Source: an uncultured Alistipes sp. (GTDB lineage: Bacteria; Bacteroidota; Bacteroidia; Bacteroidales; Rikenellaceae). From it: a stretch of DNA of 5,420 bases. The stretch covers positions 1 to 5,420 of the forward strand of contig CAKVKI010000182.1 of the NCBI GenBank assembly GCA_934754975.1. Reading direction: 5' to 3'. The notes under the pieces are model-generated. The model searched no databases and was not told where the DNA came from. It saw only the letters and a list, made by a program, of their open reading frames with translations. Positions 1 to 5,420 of the stretch are shown in pieces. The position numbers were made by a program, and so were the translations under genes. The first letter of the stretch is position 1. Each line of letters opens with the position of its first letter.

Positions 1-24
1 GCGTAGTGTAATGATTTTCGACAT
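1..24 (-). CDS. Possible start of a leftward gene (8 codons only, partial)
   Basis: On the minus strand an ATG at 24-22 opens a frame reading MSKIITLR that stays open to the window edge. It is preceded by an AT-rich leader, as is usual before Bacteroidota genes, and lies downstream of a plausible leftward promoter at 109-116. The eight residues resemble the start of Bacteroidota NqrA (Na+-translocating NADH:quinone reductase subunit A), which typically begins with a short Lys/Ile/Leu/Arg stretch. Eight residues cannot establish this, so the identity is a guess. The reading frame could also be chance. The sequence to the left of the window would settle it. Confidence 0.3.
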
Positions 25-76
25 GGTTAAAGATTTTGATTGTTATGTTTGGATATATTTTGGGTTCGTCGTTTGT

Positions 77-92
77 TGTTAGCACGCTAACA
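77..92. repeat. Hyphenated palindrome, 7-bp arms
   Basis: TGTTAGC at 77-83 and GCTAACA at 86-92 are exact reverse complements separated by the two bases AC. The element lies between the candidate leftward promoter and the possible leftward start codon. It could be a small hairpin in that gene's 5' leader or a binding site for a dimeric regulator. A second dyad with the same two-base spacing, TTCGC-GT-GCGAA at 101-112, lies just beside it and overlaps the leftward -7 box. The function is unknown. Confidence 0.45.
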
Positions 93-108
93 GCCATTAA
101 TTCGCGTG

Positions 109-116
109 CGAAAGTA
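109..116 (-). promoter_or_regulatory. Candidate leftward promoter, -7 element
   Basis: Read on the minus strand, 116 to 109 is TACTTTCG, matching five of six fixed positions of the Bacteroidota primary-sigma -7 consensus TAnnTTTG. It is preceded by an A-rich stretch ending in ATTCG. Transcription would start near 103-105 and run toward the possible leftward gene at the window edge. No good -33 TTTG is seen at the expected distance, which lowers confidence. Confidence 0.4.
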
Positions 117-180
117 CGAATTTTTTCCGAGATTTCGGTATGCAATATCTATTATTTTTTAATTTACTTAAAATTCGTAC
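114..180. repeat. 11-bp inverted repeat shared by the two divergent promoters
   Basis: GTACGAATTTT at 114-124 and AAAATTCGTAC at 170-180 are exact reverse complements, 45 bases apart. Each arm runs into the -7 box of one of the two candidate divergent promoters, so both promoters share the same sequence just upstream of and into the TA of the -7 element. This could reflect shared promoter architecture or a regulator bound at both. Apart from these elements I see nothing else in positions 1-190. Confidence 0.5.
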
Positions 181-185
181 ATTTG
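155..185 (+). promoter_or_regulatory. Candidate rightward promoter for the five-gene operon
   Basis: TACATTTG at 178-185 is an exact match to the Bacteroidota -7 consensus TAnnTTTG. A T-rich stretch at 155-160 sits 17 bases upstream, where the loose -33 TTTG element is expected. The -7 box ends five bases before the ATG at 191, so transcription would begin at or within a base or two of the start codon, giving a leaderless or nearly leaderless mRNA. A second exact consensus match, TATGTTTG at 44-51, could instead drive a transcript with a leader of about 130 bases. Confidence 0.45.
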
Positions 186-190
186 TCGCG

Positions 191-844
191 ATGACTGATC
201 GATTCGTCAACATACACACCCACCGCCCGACCGGCCGCGGCATCGAACTGCGGACAGCAGGGGTTCATCCGTGGGATGCTGACAAGGAAGACGTTAGCAC
301 GATCGTACCGTTACTAGGCGGCGTGCAGGCCGTCGGCGAAACGGGACTCGATTTCGTACGCGGCGCCGACCGTGAAACACAGCTTGCGGCGTTCCGGGCG
401 CAGCTCGCGCTGGCGCGCGAACGCCAAATGCCCGTGGTACTGCACTGCGTCAGGGCTTTCGAGCCGGTCATGCGCGAACTGGCCGCCTGCCGGCCCCGCG
501 CAGTGATCTTCCACGGCTTCATCGGTTCGCCCGAACAGGCCCGCCGGGCTGTCGGCAAAGGCTATTACCTCTCGTTCGGCCTGCGCGCCTTCGCATCGCC
601 CAAAACGCTGGAATCCCTGCGCGAAACACCCCTCTCGCAGCTTTTTCTCGAAACCGACGAAAGCGACCTGCCGATCGAGGAGATCTACGCGCGCGCCGCG
701 GCGGCAAAAGGCATCACGCTGGAAGAACTGAAACGGGCGACGCTCGAAAATTACGAACGGATATTTACGACCGGGCAGGACGGGCGGGACAAGGCGCCCG
801 GAACGCCGCCGCTCCCGGCCGGACCAAACGAACACAGCAATTGA
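191..844 (+). CDS. TatD-family metal-dependent hydrolase (putative DNase/deoxyribonuclease)
   Basis: A 217-residue member of the TatD amidohydrolase-like TIM-barrel family, whose studied members are cytoplasmic metal-dependent DNases. The metal-site motifs appear in the family order: HxH in NIHTHRP (His9, His11), the Glu of GETGLDF (Glu50), His85 in VVLHC, His108 in FHGF and Asp156 in LETDES. A GVHPW motif occurs at 24-28. It is shorter than the roughly 260 residues of E. coli TatD, as is common for the compact Bacteroidota versions. The ATG at 191 is chosen over one at 140 because the fold begins with the NIHTH strand and the extra 17 residues are a hydrophobic translation of AT-rich leader DNA. 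The family domain appears to end at NYERIF (187-192); the last 25 residues are a Gly/Pro-rich tail. It is probably the first gene of the operon, with its stop three bases before the tcdA ATG. The substrate cannot be told from sequence. Confidence 0.88.
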   Translation: MTDRFVNIHTHRPTGRGIELRTAGVHPWDADKEDVSTIVPLLGGVQAVGETGLDFVRGADRETQLAAFRAQLALARERQMPVVLHCVRAFEPVMRELAACRPRAVIFHGFIGSPEQARRAVGKGYYLSFGLRAFASPKTLESLRETPLSQLFLETDESDLPIEEIYARAAAAKGITLEELKRATLENYERIFTTGQDGRDKAPGTPPLPAGPNEHSN

Positions 845-846
845 AA

Positions 847-1575
847 ATGAATACGGATAACTGGCTTGAACGCACCGAGCTGCTGCTCGGCAGCGAGAAA
901 CTCGATCGGCTGAAACAGGCGCACGTACTGGTGGTCGGGCTGGGCGGCGTGGGAGCCTATGCCGCCGAGATGATCGCCCGGGCCGGCGTGGGCCGCATGA
1001 CCATCGCCGACGCCGACGCCGTGGCCCCGAGCAACATCAACCGCCAGCTGGTCGCGCTTCATTCGACCGTCGGCCGCCCGAAAGCCGAAATTCTGGCCGA
1101 ACGCCTGCGCGACATCAACCCGGAGATCTGCCTCACGGTGGTCAGCCGCTATATCAAGGACGAGGAGACCGACGCCCTGCTCGACGCCGCGAAATACGAC
1201 TACGCAGTGGACGCCATCGACACCCTCTCCCCCAAACTGGCGCTGATAAAGGGGGCTTTGGACCGTTCGCTGCCGCTGGTCAGCTCGATGGGCGCAGGGG
1301 CCAAGACCGACCCGACGAAGATGGAGATCGCCGACATTTCCAAGACCCACCACTGCCCGCTGGCCCACATGCTGCGCAAGCGGTTGCACAAAATCGGCGT
1401 CCGCAGCGGATTCCGGGCCGTCTATTCGCCCGAACCGATGCGCGAAGGGGCGCTGATTCTCTGCGAGGAGCAGAACAAGAAATCGAACGTCGGCACCATA
1501 TCCTACATTCCCGCGCTGTTCGGCATCGGCTGCGCGTCGGTCGTAATCCGCGGCCTGATCGGAGAAATGAATTAA
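847..1575 (+). CDS. tcdA: tRNA threonylcarbamoyladenosine dehydratase (TcdA/CsdL)
   Basis: A 242-residue ThiF/E1-like enzyme. TcdA uses ATP to convert t6A at position 37 of ANN-decoding tRNAs to the cyclic form ct6A, a cytoplasmic tRNA modification that improves decoding. The sequence shows the nucleotide-binding Rossmann motif GLGGVG at 31-36, the DADAVAPSNINRQ segment at 55-67 with the Arg-finger-type Arg66, and TcdA-typical SSMGAGAKTDPT at 146-157, followed by DISKTHHCPLAHMLRKRLHK around 163-182. This pattern separates it from ThiF and MoeB. E. coli TcdA is somewhat longer, at 268 residues; nothing essential seems lost. A TTG at 841 overlaps the upstream stop, but the ATG at 847 is preferred. 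It is co-transcribed with its neighbours, and a deacylase acting on tRNA lies two genes downstream. Confidence 0.93.
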   Translation: MNTDNWLERTELLLGSEKLDRLKQAHVLVVGLGGVGAYAAEMIARAGVGRMTIADADAVAPSNINRQLVALHSTVGRPKAEILAERLRDINPEICLTVVSRYIKDEETDALLDAAKYDYAVDAIDTLSPKLALIKGALDRSLPLVSSMGAGAKTDPTKMEIADISKTHHCPLAHMLRKRLHKIGVRSGFRAVYSPEPMREGALILCEEQNKKSNVGTISYIPALFGIGCASVVIRGLIGEMN

Positions 1576-1589
1576 AAACATACATCCCT

Positions 1590-2531
1590 ATGAAAGCAAA
1601 CATCGTATTTCTGGACGAGTACACACTCGGAGGCGCCGACCTCAGCCGGCTCCAAGCTTTGGGCGAATACAAAGGTTACGCCCGCACGACGCCGGAAGAG
1701 GTCCTCGACCGCTGCCGCGAAGCCGACGTGGTAATCACCAACAAGGTAGTCCTGCGCCGCGAAACGCTTCAGGCGCTGCCCCGCCTGCGGCTGATCTGCG
1801 TAGCCGCCACCGGCACCAACAACATCGACCTCGAAGCCGCGGCCGAACTGGGAATCGCGGTGAAGAACGCCGCAGGCTATTCGACGCACTCCGTAGCCGA
1901 AACCACCCTCGGAGCGGCCATCGCGCTCTCACGCAATATCCTCTATTACGACCGCTACGTCAAGAGCGGCGCATACTCCTCCGGCGGGCAGCAGTTCCAT
2001 TTCGCTCTGCCCACCCACCAGCTGTACGGCTCGAAATGGGGCATTATCGGACTCGGCGCCATCGGCCACGAGGTAGCGCGGCTGGCGACGGCATTCGGCT
2101 GCGAAGTGTGCTACACCTCGACGTCGGGCGCAGTGCGCGAAGAGCCTTATCCGGCGCTTCCGCTCACCGAACTGCTGGGCCGCGCCGACATCATCTCGAT
2201 CCACGCCCCGCTGAACGACCGCACCCGCGGAGTGATCGGCGCACCGGAACTGTCGGTCATGAAACGCTCGGCCATCCTGATCAACGTCGCCCGGGGCGGC
2301 ATCGTCGATGAAGCGGCGCTGGCCGAAGCGCTCGACCGGGGGTCGATCGCCGGCGCGGCCCTCGACGTCTTCTCGCACGAACCCTTCGCCGCCGACAGTC
2401 CGCTGCTCGGCATCCGCGAACCCGACCGCCTGCTGCTCTCGCCCCACAACGCCTGGTCGCCCCGCGAAGCCGTGGACGTACTGGTCGGATGCGTCGAAAG
2501 CAACATCAAAGAATTTTACGGCAACCGCTGA
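1590..2531 (+). CDS. D-2-hydroxyacid dehydrogenase (glycerate/hydroxypyruvate reductase-like)
   Basis: A 313-residue NAD(P)-dependent D-isomer-specific 2-hydroxyacid dehydrogenase, which interconverts 2-keto acids and D-2-hydroxy acids such as hydroxypyruvate/D-glycerate. Substrate-domain motifs include AATGTNNID (72-80) and the HSVAETTLG helix (100-108). The cofactor domain carries GLGAIG at 154-159. The catalytic triad is intact: Arg235 in NVARGG, Glu264 in SHEP and His286 in SPHNAW. The length and motif order match the glycerate dehydrogenase/hydroxypyruvate reductase branch, not SerA, as there is no ACT domain. The strand after GLGAIG ends in CYTSTSG (174-180) and lacks the acidic residue that normally selects NAD, so NADP use or mixed use is possible. 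It starts 14 bases after tcdA. The exact substrate cannot be determined from sequence. Confidence 0.9.
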   Translation: MKANIVFLDEYTLGGADLSRLQALGEYKGYARTTPEEVLDRCREADVVITNKVVLRRETLQALPRLRLICVAATGTNNIDLEAAAELGIAVKNAAGYSTHSVAETTLGAAIALSRNILYYDRYVKSGAYSSGGQQFHFALPTHQLYGSKWGIIGLGAIGHEVARLATAFGCEVCYTSTSGAVREEPYPALPLTELLGRADIISIHAPLNDRTRGVIGAPELSVMKRSAILINVARGGIVDEAALAEALDRGSIAGAALDVFSHEPFAADSPLLGIREPDRLLLSPHNAWSPREAVDVLVGCVESNIKEFYGNR

Positions 2532-2535
2532 CGCA

Positions 2536-3207
2536 ATGACGACGGAAGAGGCAAAAACGACTGTCCCCGGAGCTGCCGCGGAATCTGTCGCGGCGGCGAC
2601 AGGGCCGAATACTGCAACGACAGAACCGAGGACCGCGACGGGGCCGAATACGACCGCAGGAGAATCGGACGTCACCGCGAAAACGCCGGAGACAACAGCG
2701 GAACCGGACGACGCGGCGGAACGACGCCAAAAAGTTTTCGACTGGCTCGACAGCCACGGTATCGTCTATACGTGGTATGAACACCCCGAAGCCCCGACCA
2801 TCGAAATCGCCCGCCGATACTGGCGCGACGACGGCTCGAAGCACTGCAAGAACCTCTTTTTCCGCAACCACAAGGGCAACCGCCACTACCTCGTGGCGTT
2901 CGACTGCGAGCAGAACCTCGCCATCCACGACCTCGAACGCCGGCTGCGGCAGGGCAAGCTCTCGTTCGCCTCGCAGCAGCGCATGGAGCGCTGGCTCGGG
3001 CTGCGTCCCGGCTCGGTGTCGCCCTTCGGGCTGATCAACGATCCGGAACACCACGTACATCTGTTTCTGGACCGGAATCTGGAGAAATTCCCGGCTTATT
3101 CGTTCCATCCCAACGACAACCGCGCCACGGTGGTCGTCTCCCGCAGCGAGTTCCTGCGTTACCTCGCGGCCGTGGGCAACACGTACGAATTCATCGAACT
3201 CTACTGA
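2536..3207 (+). CDS. ProXp-ala/YbaK-family aminoacyl-tRNA deacylase with Thr/Ala-rich N-terminal extension
   Basis: A 223-residue protein whose residues 61-223 form a YbaK/EbsC (prolyl-tRNA synthetase-associated) domain. It most resembles free-standing ProXp-ala (PrdX), which hydrolyses Ala-tRNA(Pro) made in error by prolyl-tRNA synthetase. Supporting motifs are the lysine-bearing GSKHCKNLFFRN (100-111), AFDCEQNLAIHDLE (121-134), KLSFAS (141-146) and GSVSPFGLIND (159-169), followed by HVHLFLD. Residues 1-60 are an extension rich in Thr (16) and Ala (13) with an imperfect internal repeat (TGPNTA, then TGPNTT). This is not part of the family fold and is probably disordered. No other ATG, GTG or TTG lies between 2536 and the domain, so the extension seems to be genuinely translated. 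The start lies four bases after the dehydrogenase stop. An INS-type YbaK specificity is less likely given the GSVSPFGLIND motif. Confidence 0.86.
   Translation: MTTEEAKTTVPGAAAESVAAATGPNTATTEPRTATGPNTTAGESDVTAKTPETTAEPDDAAERRQKVFDWLDSHGIVYTWYEHPEAPTIEIARRYWRDDGSKHCKNLFFRNHKGNRHYLVAFDCEQNLAIHDLERRLRQGKLSFASQQRMERWLGLRPGSVSPFGLINDPEHHVHLFLDRNLEKFPAYSFHPNDNRATVVVSRSEFLRYLAAVGNTYEFIELY
2596..2651 (+). repeat. Imperfect 17-bp direct repeat, 39-bp period
   Basis: GCGACAGGGCCGAATAC at 2596-2612 recurs at 2635-2651 with one mismatch (GCGACGGGGCCGAATAC). The offset of 39 bases is exactly 13 codons, so both copies read in frame as ATGPNT within the low-complexity N-terminus of the tRNA deacylase. This suggests local tandem duplication that has since drifted. 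Confidence 0.7.
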
Positions 3208-3214
3208 CCCCGTC

Positions 3215-4084
3215 ATGCGCAGTATCGAGACCAAGTCCATCCTGTCGAAACTGCGGACGGCGGATTCATGGTTCGGCATCGCCTACAACATGAATCTCTA
3301 CCGCGGCTGTCAGCACGGATGCATCTACTGCGACACCCGGAGCGAATGTTACCGGATCGGCGACATTTCGAAAATAGCGGTCAAGTGCAATGCATTGGAA
3401 CTGCTCCCCGGCGAACTGCGCGCCAAGCGGAAAAACCGGGCCACGATCGGCACCGGTTCAATGAACGACCCCTATATGCCCGTCGAGGAGCAGCAGCGGC
3501 TGACCCGCCGGGCGCTGCGGATCGTCGCGGATGAAAGATTCCCGGTACACATCATCACCAAAAGCAGTCTCGTGGTCCGCGATGCGGATATTCTGCAGGA
3601 GATCTCGCAGACATACGCCGCCGTGAGTTTCACCGTCACCTGCGCCGAAGACGCGCTCTGCGCCAGGATAGAACCCCGCGCGCCGAGAACCTCGGAGCGG
3701 TTCGCGGCAATGGAAACGCTGGCCGCCAAAGGCATCTACACCGGGATGACGCTCATGCCGCTGCTCCCGTTCATCAACGACACGCCGGAAAACGTCGGAA
3801 CGCTCGTCCGCCGCGCAAAGGACGCAGGGGCGTCATACATCCTTCCGATGTTCGGCGTCACGCTCCGCAAGGGATCGCGGGAGTATTTTTATACGGCTTT
3901 GGACCGCGAATTTCCCGGCCTGCGGGCGCGTTACGAAACCATGTTCGGCGAACAGTACGCATGTTTCAGCCCCGACTGCCGGAAACTGGACGACAGCTTC
4001 CGCAACCTCTGCGCAAAACTGGGAATCGAAACCCGGATGCGGTTTTACAGCCCCGCACAGCCGGAACAGCAGACGCTGTTTTAA
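3215..4084 (+). CDS. SPL-family radical SAM protein (COG1533-type, function unknown)
   Basis: A 289-residue radical SAM enzyme of the spore photoproduct lyase-like family. The 4Fe-4S/SAM motif is CQHGCIYC, with Cys32, Cys36 and Cys39, preceded by NLYRGC, as is typical of this family. Further family marks are TGSMNDPYMPVE (80-91), the HIITKS strand (112-117), VSFTVTC (137-143), the EPRAPRTSERF segment (153-163), LMPLLPFINDT (180-190) and the QQTLF C-terminus. The length fits the roughly 290-residue SPL-like group. True SplB repairs spore DNA, but Bacteroidota do not sporulate, so that role should not be carried over; the substrate of this group is not known to me. Three late cysteines (250, 255, 266) might bind a second cluster, though the spacing is not diagnostic. 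It starts seven bases after the deacylase stop and ends the operon. Confidence 0.88.
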   Translation: MRSIETKSILSKLRTADSWFGIAYNMNLYRGCQHGCIYCDTRSECYRIGDISKIAVKCNALELLPGELRAKRKNRATIGTGSMNDPYMPVEEQQRLTRRALRIVADERFPVHIITKSSLVVRDADILQEISQTYAAVSFTVTCAEDALCARIEPRAPRTSERFAAMETLAAKGIYTGMTLMPLLPFINDTPENVGTLVRRAKDAGASYILPMFGVTLRKGSREYFYTALDREFPGLRARYETMFGEQYACFSPDCRKLDDSFRNLCAKLGIETRMRFYSPAQPEQQTLF

Positions 4085-4164
4085 GCGGCAAACCGACTGA
4101 AAAAAAATCCCGCAGAAGCAGGAAAGAACACCCGGCTCCGATAAAAATCCGGCGGAGATCTCAT

Positions 4165-4202
4165 AAAAAGACAGAAATCCCGACTCGATGAGCCGGGATT
4201 TC
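4165..4202 (-). terminator. Intrinsic terminator of gpmI
   Basis: GAAATCCCG at 4174-4182 and CGGGATTTC at 4194-4202 form a perfect 9-bp stem. Inside it, one A-C mismatch is followed by three more pairs closing a GAT loop. Read leftward, the hairpin is followed by TGTC and then five Ts (4169-4165), the classic layout, about 30 bases past the gpmI stop. Read rightward, only a short ATTT follows, so it may stop the operon less efficiently. Between 4085 and 4164 I see only A-rich tracts and a weak dyad (CTCCG 4136-4140, CGGAG 4153-4157). Confidence 0.78.
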
Positions 4203-4232
4203 CGATTTAACCGAGGATTTTACGCCCCTGTT

Positions 4233-5420
4233 CTATTTCAGTTCCACAAGCGCCTTGCCGGTCATTTCGGCGGGCTGTTCGAGTCCCATCAGGCGAAGCA
4301 CCGTGGGAGCCACGTCGGCCAAAATACCGTCGTGTACCGACTTCACGCGGTCCGAAACGACCACGATGGGCACCGGATTGAGCGAGTGCGCCGTATTGGG
4401 CGTATCGTCGGCATTGACGGCGTTGTCGGCGTTGCCGTGGTCGGCGATCATAACGACCTCGTAACCGTTGGCTTTAGCCGCTTCGACGACCTTGGCAACG
4501 CATCCGTCCACAGCCTTCACCGCTTTGACGATGGCCTCGTAAATGCCCGTATGGCCCACCATGTCGCCGTTGGCGAAGTTCAGGCAGATGAAGTCGAACT
4601 TCTGCTCACCGAGCGCAGCGACCAGTTTGTCAGCCACTTCCGGAGCGCTCATCTCGGGCTGGAGATCGTACGTAGCGACTTTGGGCGAGGCGACGAGAAT
4701 ACGCTCTTCGCCGTTGAACTCCGCTTCGCGGCCGCCGTTCAGGAAGAACGTCACATGGGCGTACTTCTCGGTCTCGGCGATGCGCAGCTGCCGCAAGCCC
4801 TGTTTCGAAACGTACTCGCCGATGGTGTTGGGCACGTTGTCCTTGTCGAAAAGGATGTGCAGGCCCGTGAATTTGGCGTCATAGGGTGTCATGCAGCAGT
4901 AATACAGCGGCATGGTGTGCATCCCTTCGGCCGGCATGTCCTCCTGCGTCAGTACGATGGTCAGTTCCTTGGCGCGGTCGTTGCGGTAGTTGAAGAAGAT
5001 CACCACGTCGTTCGGGCGGATCATGCCGACGGGCTGTCCGTTCTCGTCGATGCGCACGAAAGGCTTGATGAATTCGTCCGTCACATCCTCATCATACGAT
5101 TTCTGTACGGCTTCTACCATATCCGACGAACGTTCGCCGATGCCGCTGACCAGCGCGTCGTAAGCGATCTTCACACGCTCCCAGCGCTTGTCGCGGTCCA
5201 TGGCGTAATAACGGCCGATCACCGTGGCGATCTTGCCCGTCGTGGCGGCGAGGTGTTTTTCGAGGTCGGCGATGAAGCCTTTGCCGCTGCGCGGGTCGGT
5301 GTCGCGGCCGTCCATAAAGCAATGCACATAGGTATTCTCAAGGCCGTAAGCCGCCGAAATGTCGCACAGTTTGAAGAGATGTTCGAGCGACGAGTGTACG
5401 CCGCCGTCCGACACCAGCCC
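4233..5420 (-). CDS. gpmI: 2,3-bisphosphoglycerate-independent phosphoglycerate mutase, C-terminal part (partial)
   Basis: Glycolytic/gluconeogenic cytoplasmic enzyme that interconverts 3- and 2-phosphoglycerate using two manganese ions. The 395 visible residues open at [10 protein letters not shown], so the true start is outside the window. By comparison with the Geobacillus enzyme about 114 residues are missing, including the phosphorylated serine, which predicts a normal full length near 510. In fragment numbering, substrate-site residues are His9 (GGVHS), Asp37/Arg39 (MDGRDTD), Arg70 and Arg76 ([10 protein letters not shown]), Arg146 and Arg149 (NYRNDRAKE) and Lys219 (EKYAH). Metal ligands are Asp286 and His290 (NGDMVGH), Asp327/His328 (ADHGNAD) and His345 (TAHS). 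All are at family spacing, so the visible part is intact. It ends in TAG and converges on the rightward operon, with its own terminator. Confidence 0.97.
   Translation of the reverse strand, partial: GLVSDGGVHSSLEHLFKLCDISAAYGLENTYVHCFMDGRDTDPRSGKGFIADLEKHLAATTGKIATVIGRYYAMDRDKRWERVKIAYDALVSGIGERSSDMVEAVQKSYDEDVTDEFIKPFVRIDENGQPVGMIRPNDVVIFFNYRNDRAKELTIVLTQEDMPAEGMHTMPLYYCCMTPYDAKFTGLHILFDKDNVPNTIGEYVSKQGLRQLRIAETEKYAHVTFFLNGGREAEFNGEERILVASPKVATYDLQPEMSAPEVADKLVAALGEQKFDFICLNFANGDMVGHTGIYEAIVKAVKAVDGCVAKVVEAAKANGYEVVMIADHGNADNAVNADDTPNTAHSLNPVPIVVVSDRVKSVHDGILADVAPTVLRLMGLEQPAEMTGKALVELK

Noticed and set aside
44..51. TATGTTTG as the main operon promoter
   Set aside because: It matches the -7 consensus exactly but lacks a well-spaced -33 element and lies about 140 bases from the gene. 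Kept only as an alternative.
140..190. Upstream ATG giving the TatD protein a hydrophobic N-terminus that looks like a signal peptide
   Set aside because: The segment is translated AT-rich leader containing the best promoter box, TatD proteins are cytoplasmic, and the fold starts at the NIHTH strand right after the ATG at 191.
841..846. TTG start for tcdA overlapping the upstream stop
   Set aside because: An ATG lies two codons downstream in the same frame, and TTG starts are uncommon. The difference is only two residues.
751..1581. Long minus-strand open frame of 276 codons opposite tcdA
   Set aside because: Its composition (many His, Gln, Val, Arg, Gly) is that of the complement of GC-rich coding DNA and shows no family motif. 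The plus strand here encodes an unmistakable TcdA.
2308..2535. Upstream extension of the deacylase frame, fully overlapping the dehydrogenase
   Set aside because: The extension is an out-of-frame reading of the conserved dehydrogenase C-terminus. The ATG at 2536, just after the dehydrogenase stop, is the natural start.
1929..2675. Long minus-strand open frame opposite the dehydrogenase and the deacylase N-terminus
   Set aside because: Shadow of GC-rich plus-strand genes. The Val/Ala/Ser-rich start is just the complement of the low-complexity Thr/Ala segment.
2506..3279. Long minus-strand open frame opposite the deacylase
   Set aside because: Overlaps a gene with clear conserved motifs on the plus strand and has none of its own.
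4101..4107. Run of A residues after the operon as part of a terminator
   Set aside because: No GC-rich stem is placed so that this A run would act as the U tract of either strand; the real hairpin is at 4174-4202.

Overview
The window looks like chromosomal DNA from a GC-rich member of the Bacteroidota. An Alistipes/Rikenellaceae-type gut commensal is my best guess. This rests on three things: GC-rich coding DNA next to an AT-rich upstream region, promoter elements of the Bacteroidota type (TAnnTTTG), and translation starts without clear Shine-Dalgarno sequences. The genus is inferred, not shown.

Layout. Positions 1-190 are an AT-rich control region. It holds a plausible pair of divergent promoters, two short hyphenated palindromes and, at the extreme left edge, what may be the first eight codons of a leftward gene. 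Positions 191-4084 carry five tightly packed rightward genes: a TatD-family metal-dependent hydrolase (191-844), the tRNA t6A37 cyclase/dehydratase TcdA (847-1575), a D-2-hydroxyacid dehydrogenase (1590-2531), a ProXp-ala/YbaK-type aminoacyl-tRNA deacylase (2536-3207) and a spore-photoproduct-lyase-family radical SAM protein (3215-4084). The gaps are 2, 14, 4 and 7 bases, so this is almost certainly one operon. Positions 4085-4232 are a convergent intergenic region with a strong hairpin terminator for the gene on the other strand. Positions 4233-5420 are the C-terminal three quarters of a leftward 2,3-bisphosphoglycerate-independent phosphoglycerate mutase (gpmI), which runs off the right edge.

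How the genes fit together. Two of the five operon genes act on tRNA: TcdA modifies the anticodon loop, and the ProXp-ala-like protein clears mischarged tRNA. The other three are a hydrolase, a redox enzyme and a radical SAM enzyme with no obvious shared pathway, so the operon is best read as a housekeeping cluster. I found no CRISPR array, mobile element, rRNA or tRNA gene, and no convincing sign of a new defence or biosynthetic system. The points most worth a second look are the promoter region with a possibly leaderless tatD-like mRNA, the Thr/Ala-rich repeat-bearing N-terminal extension on the tRNA deacylase, the odd C-terminal tail on the TatD protein, and the missing acidic NAD-specificity residue in the dehydrogenase.
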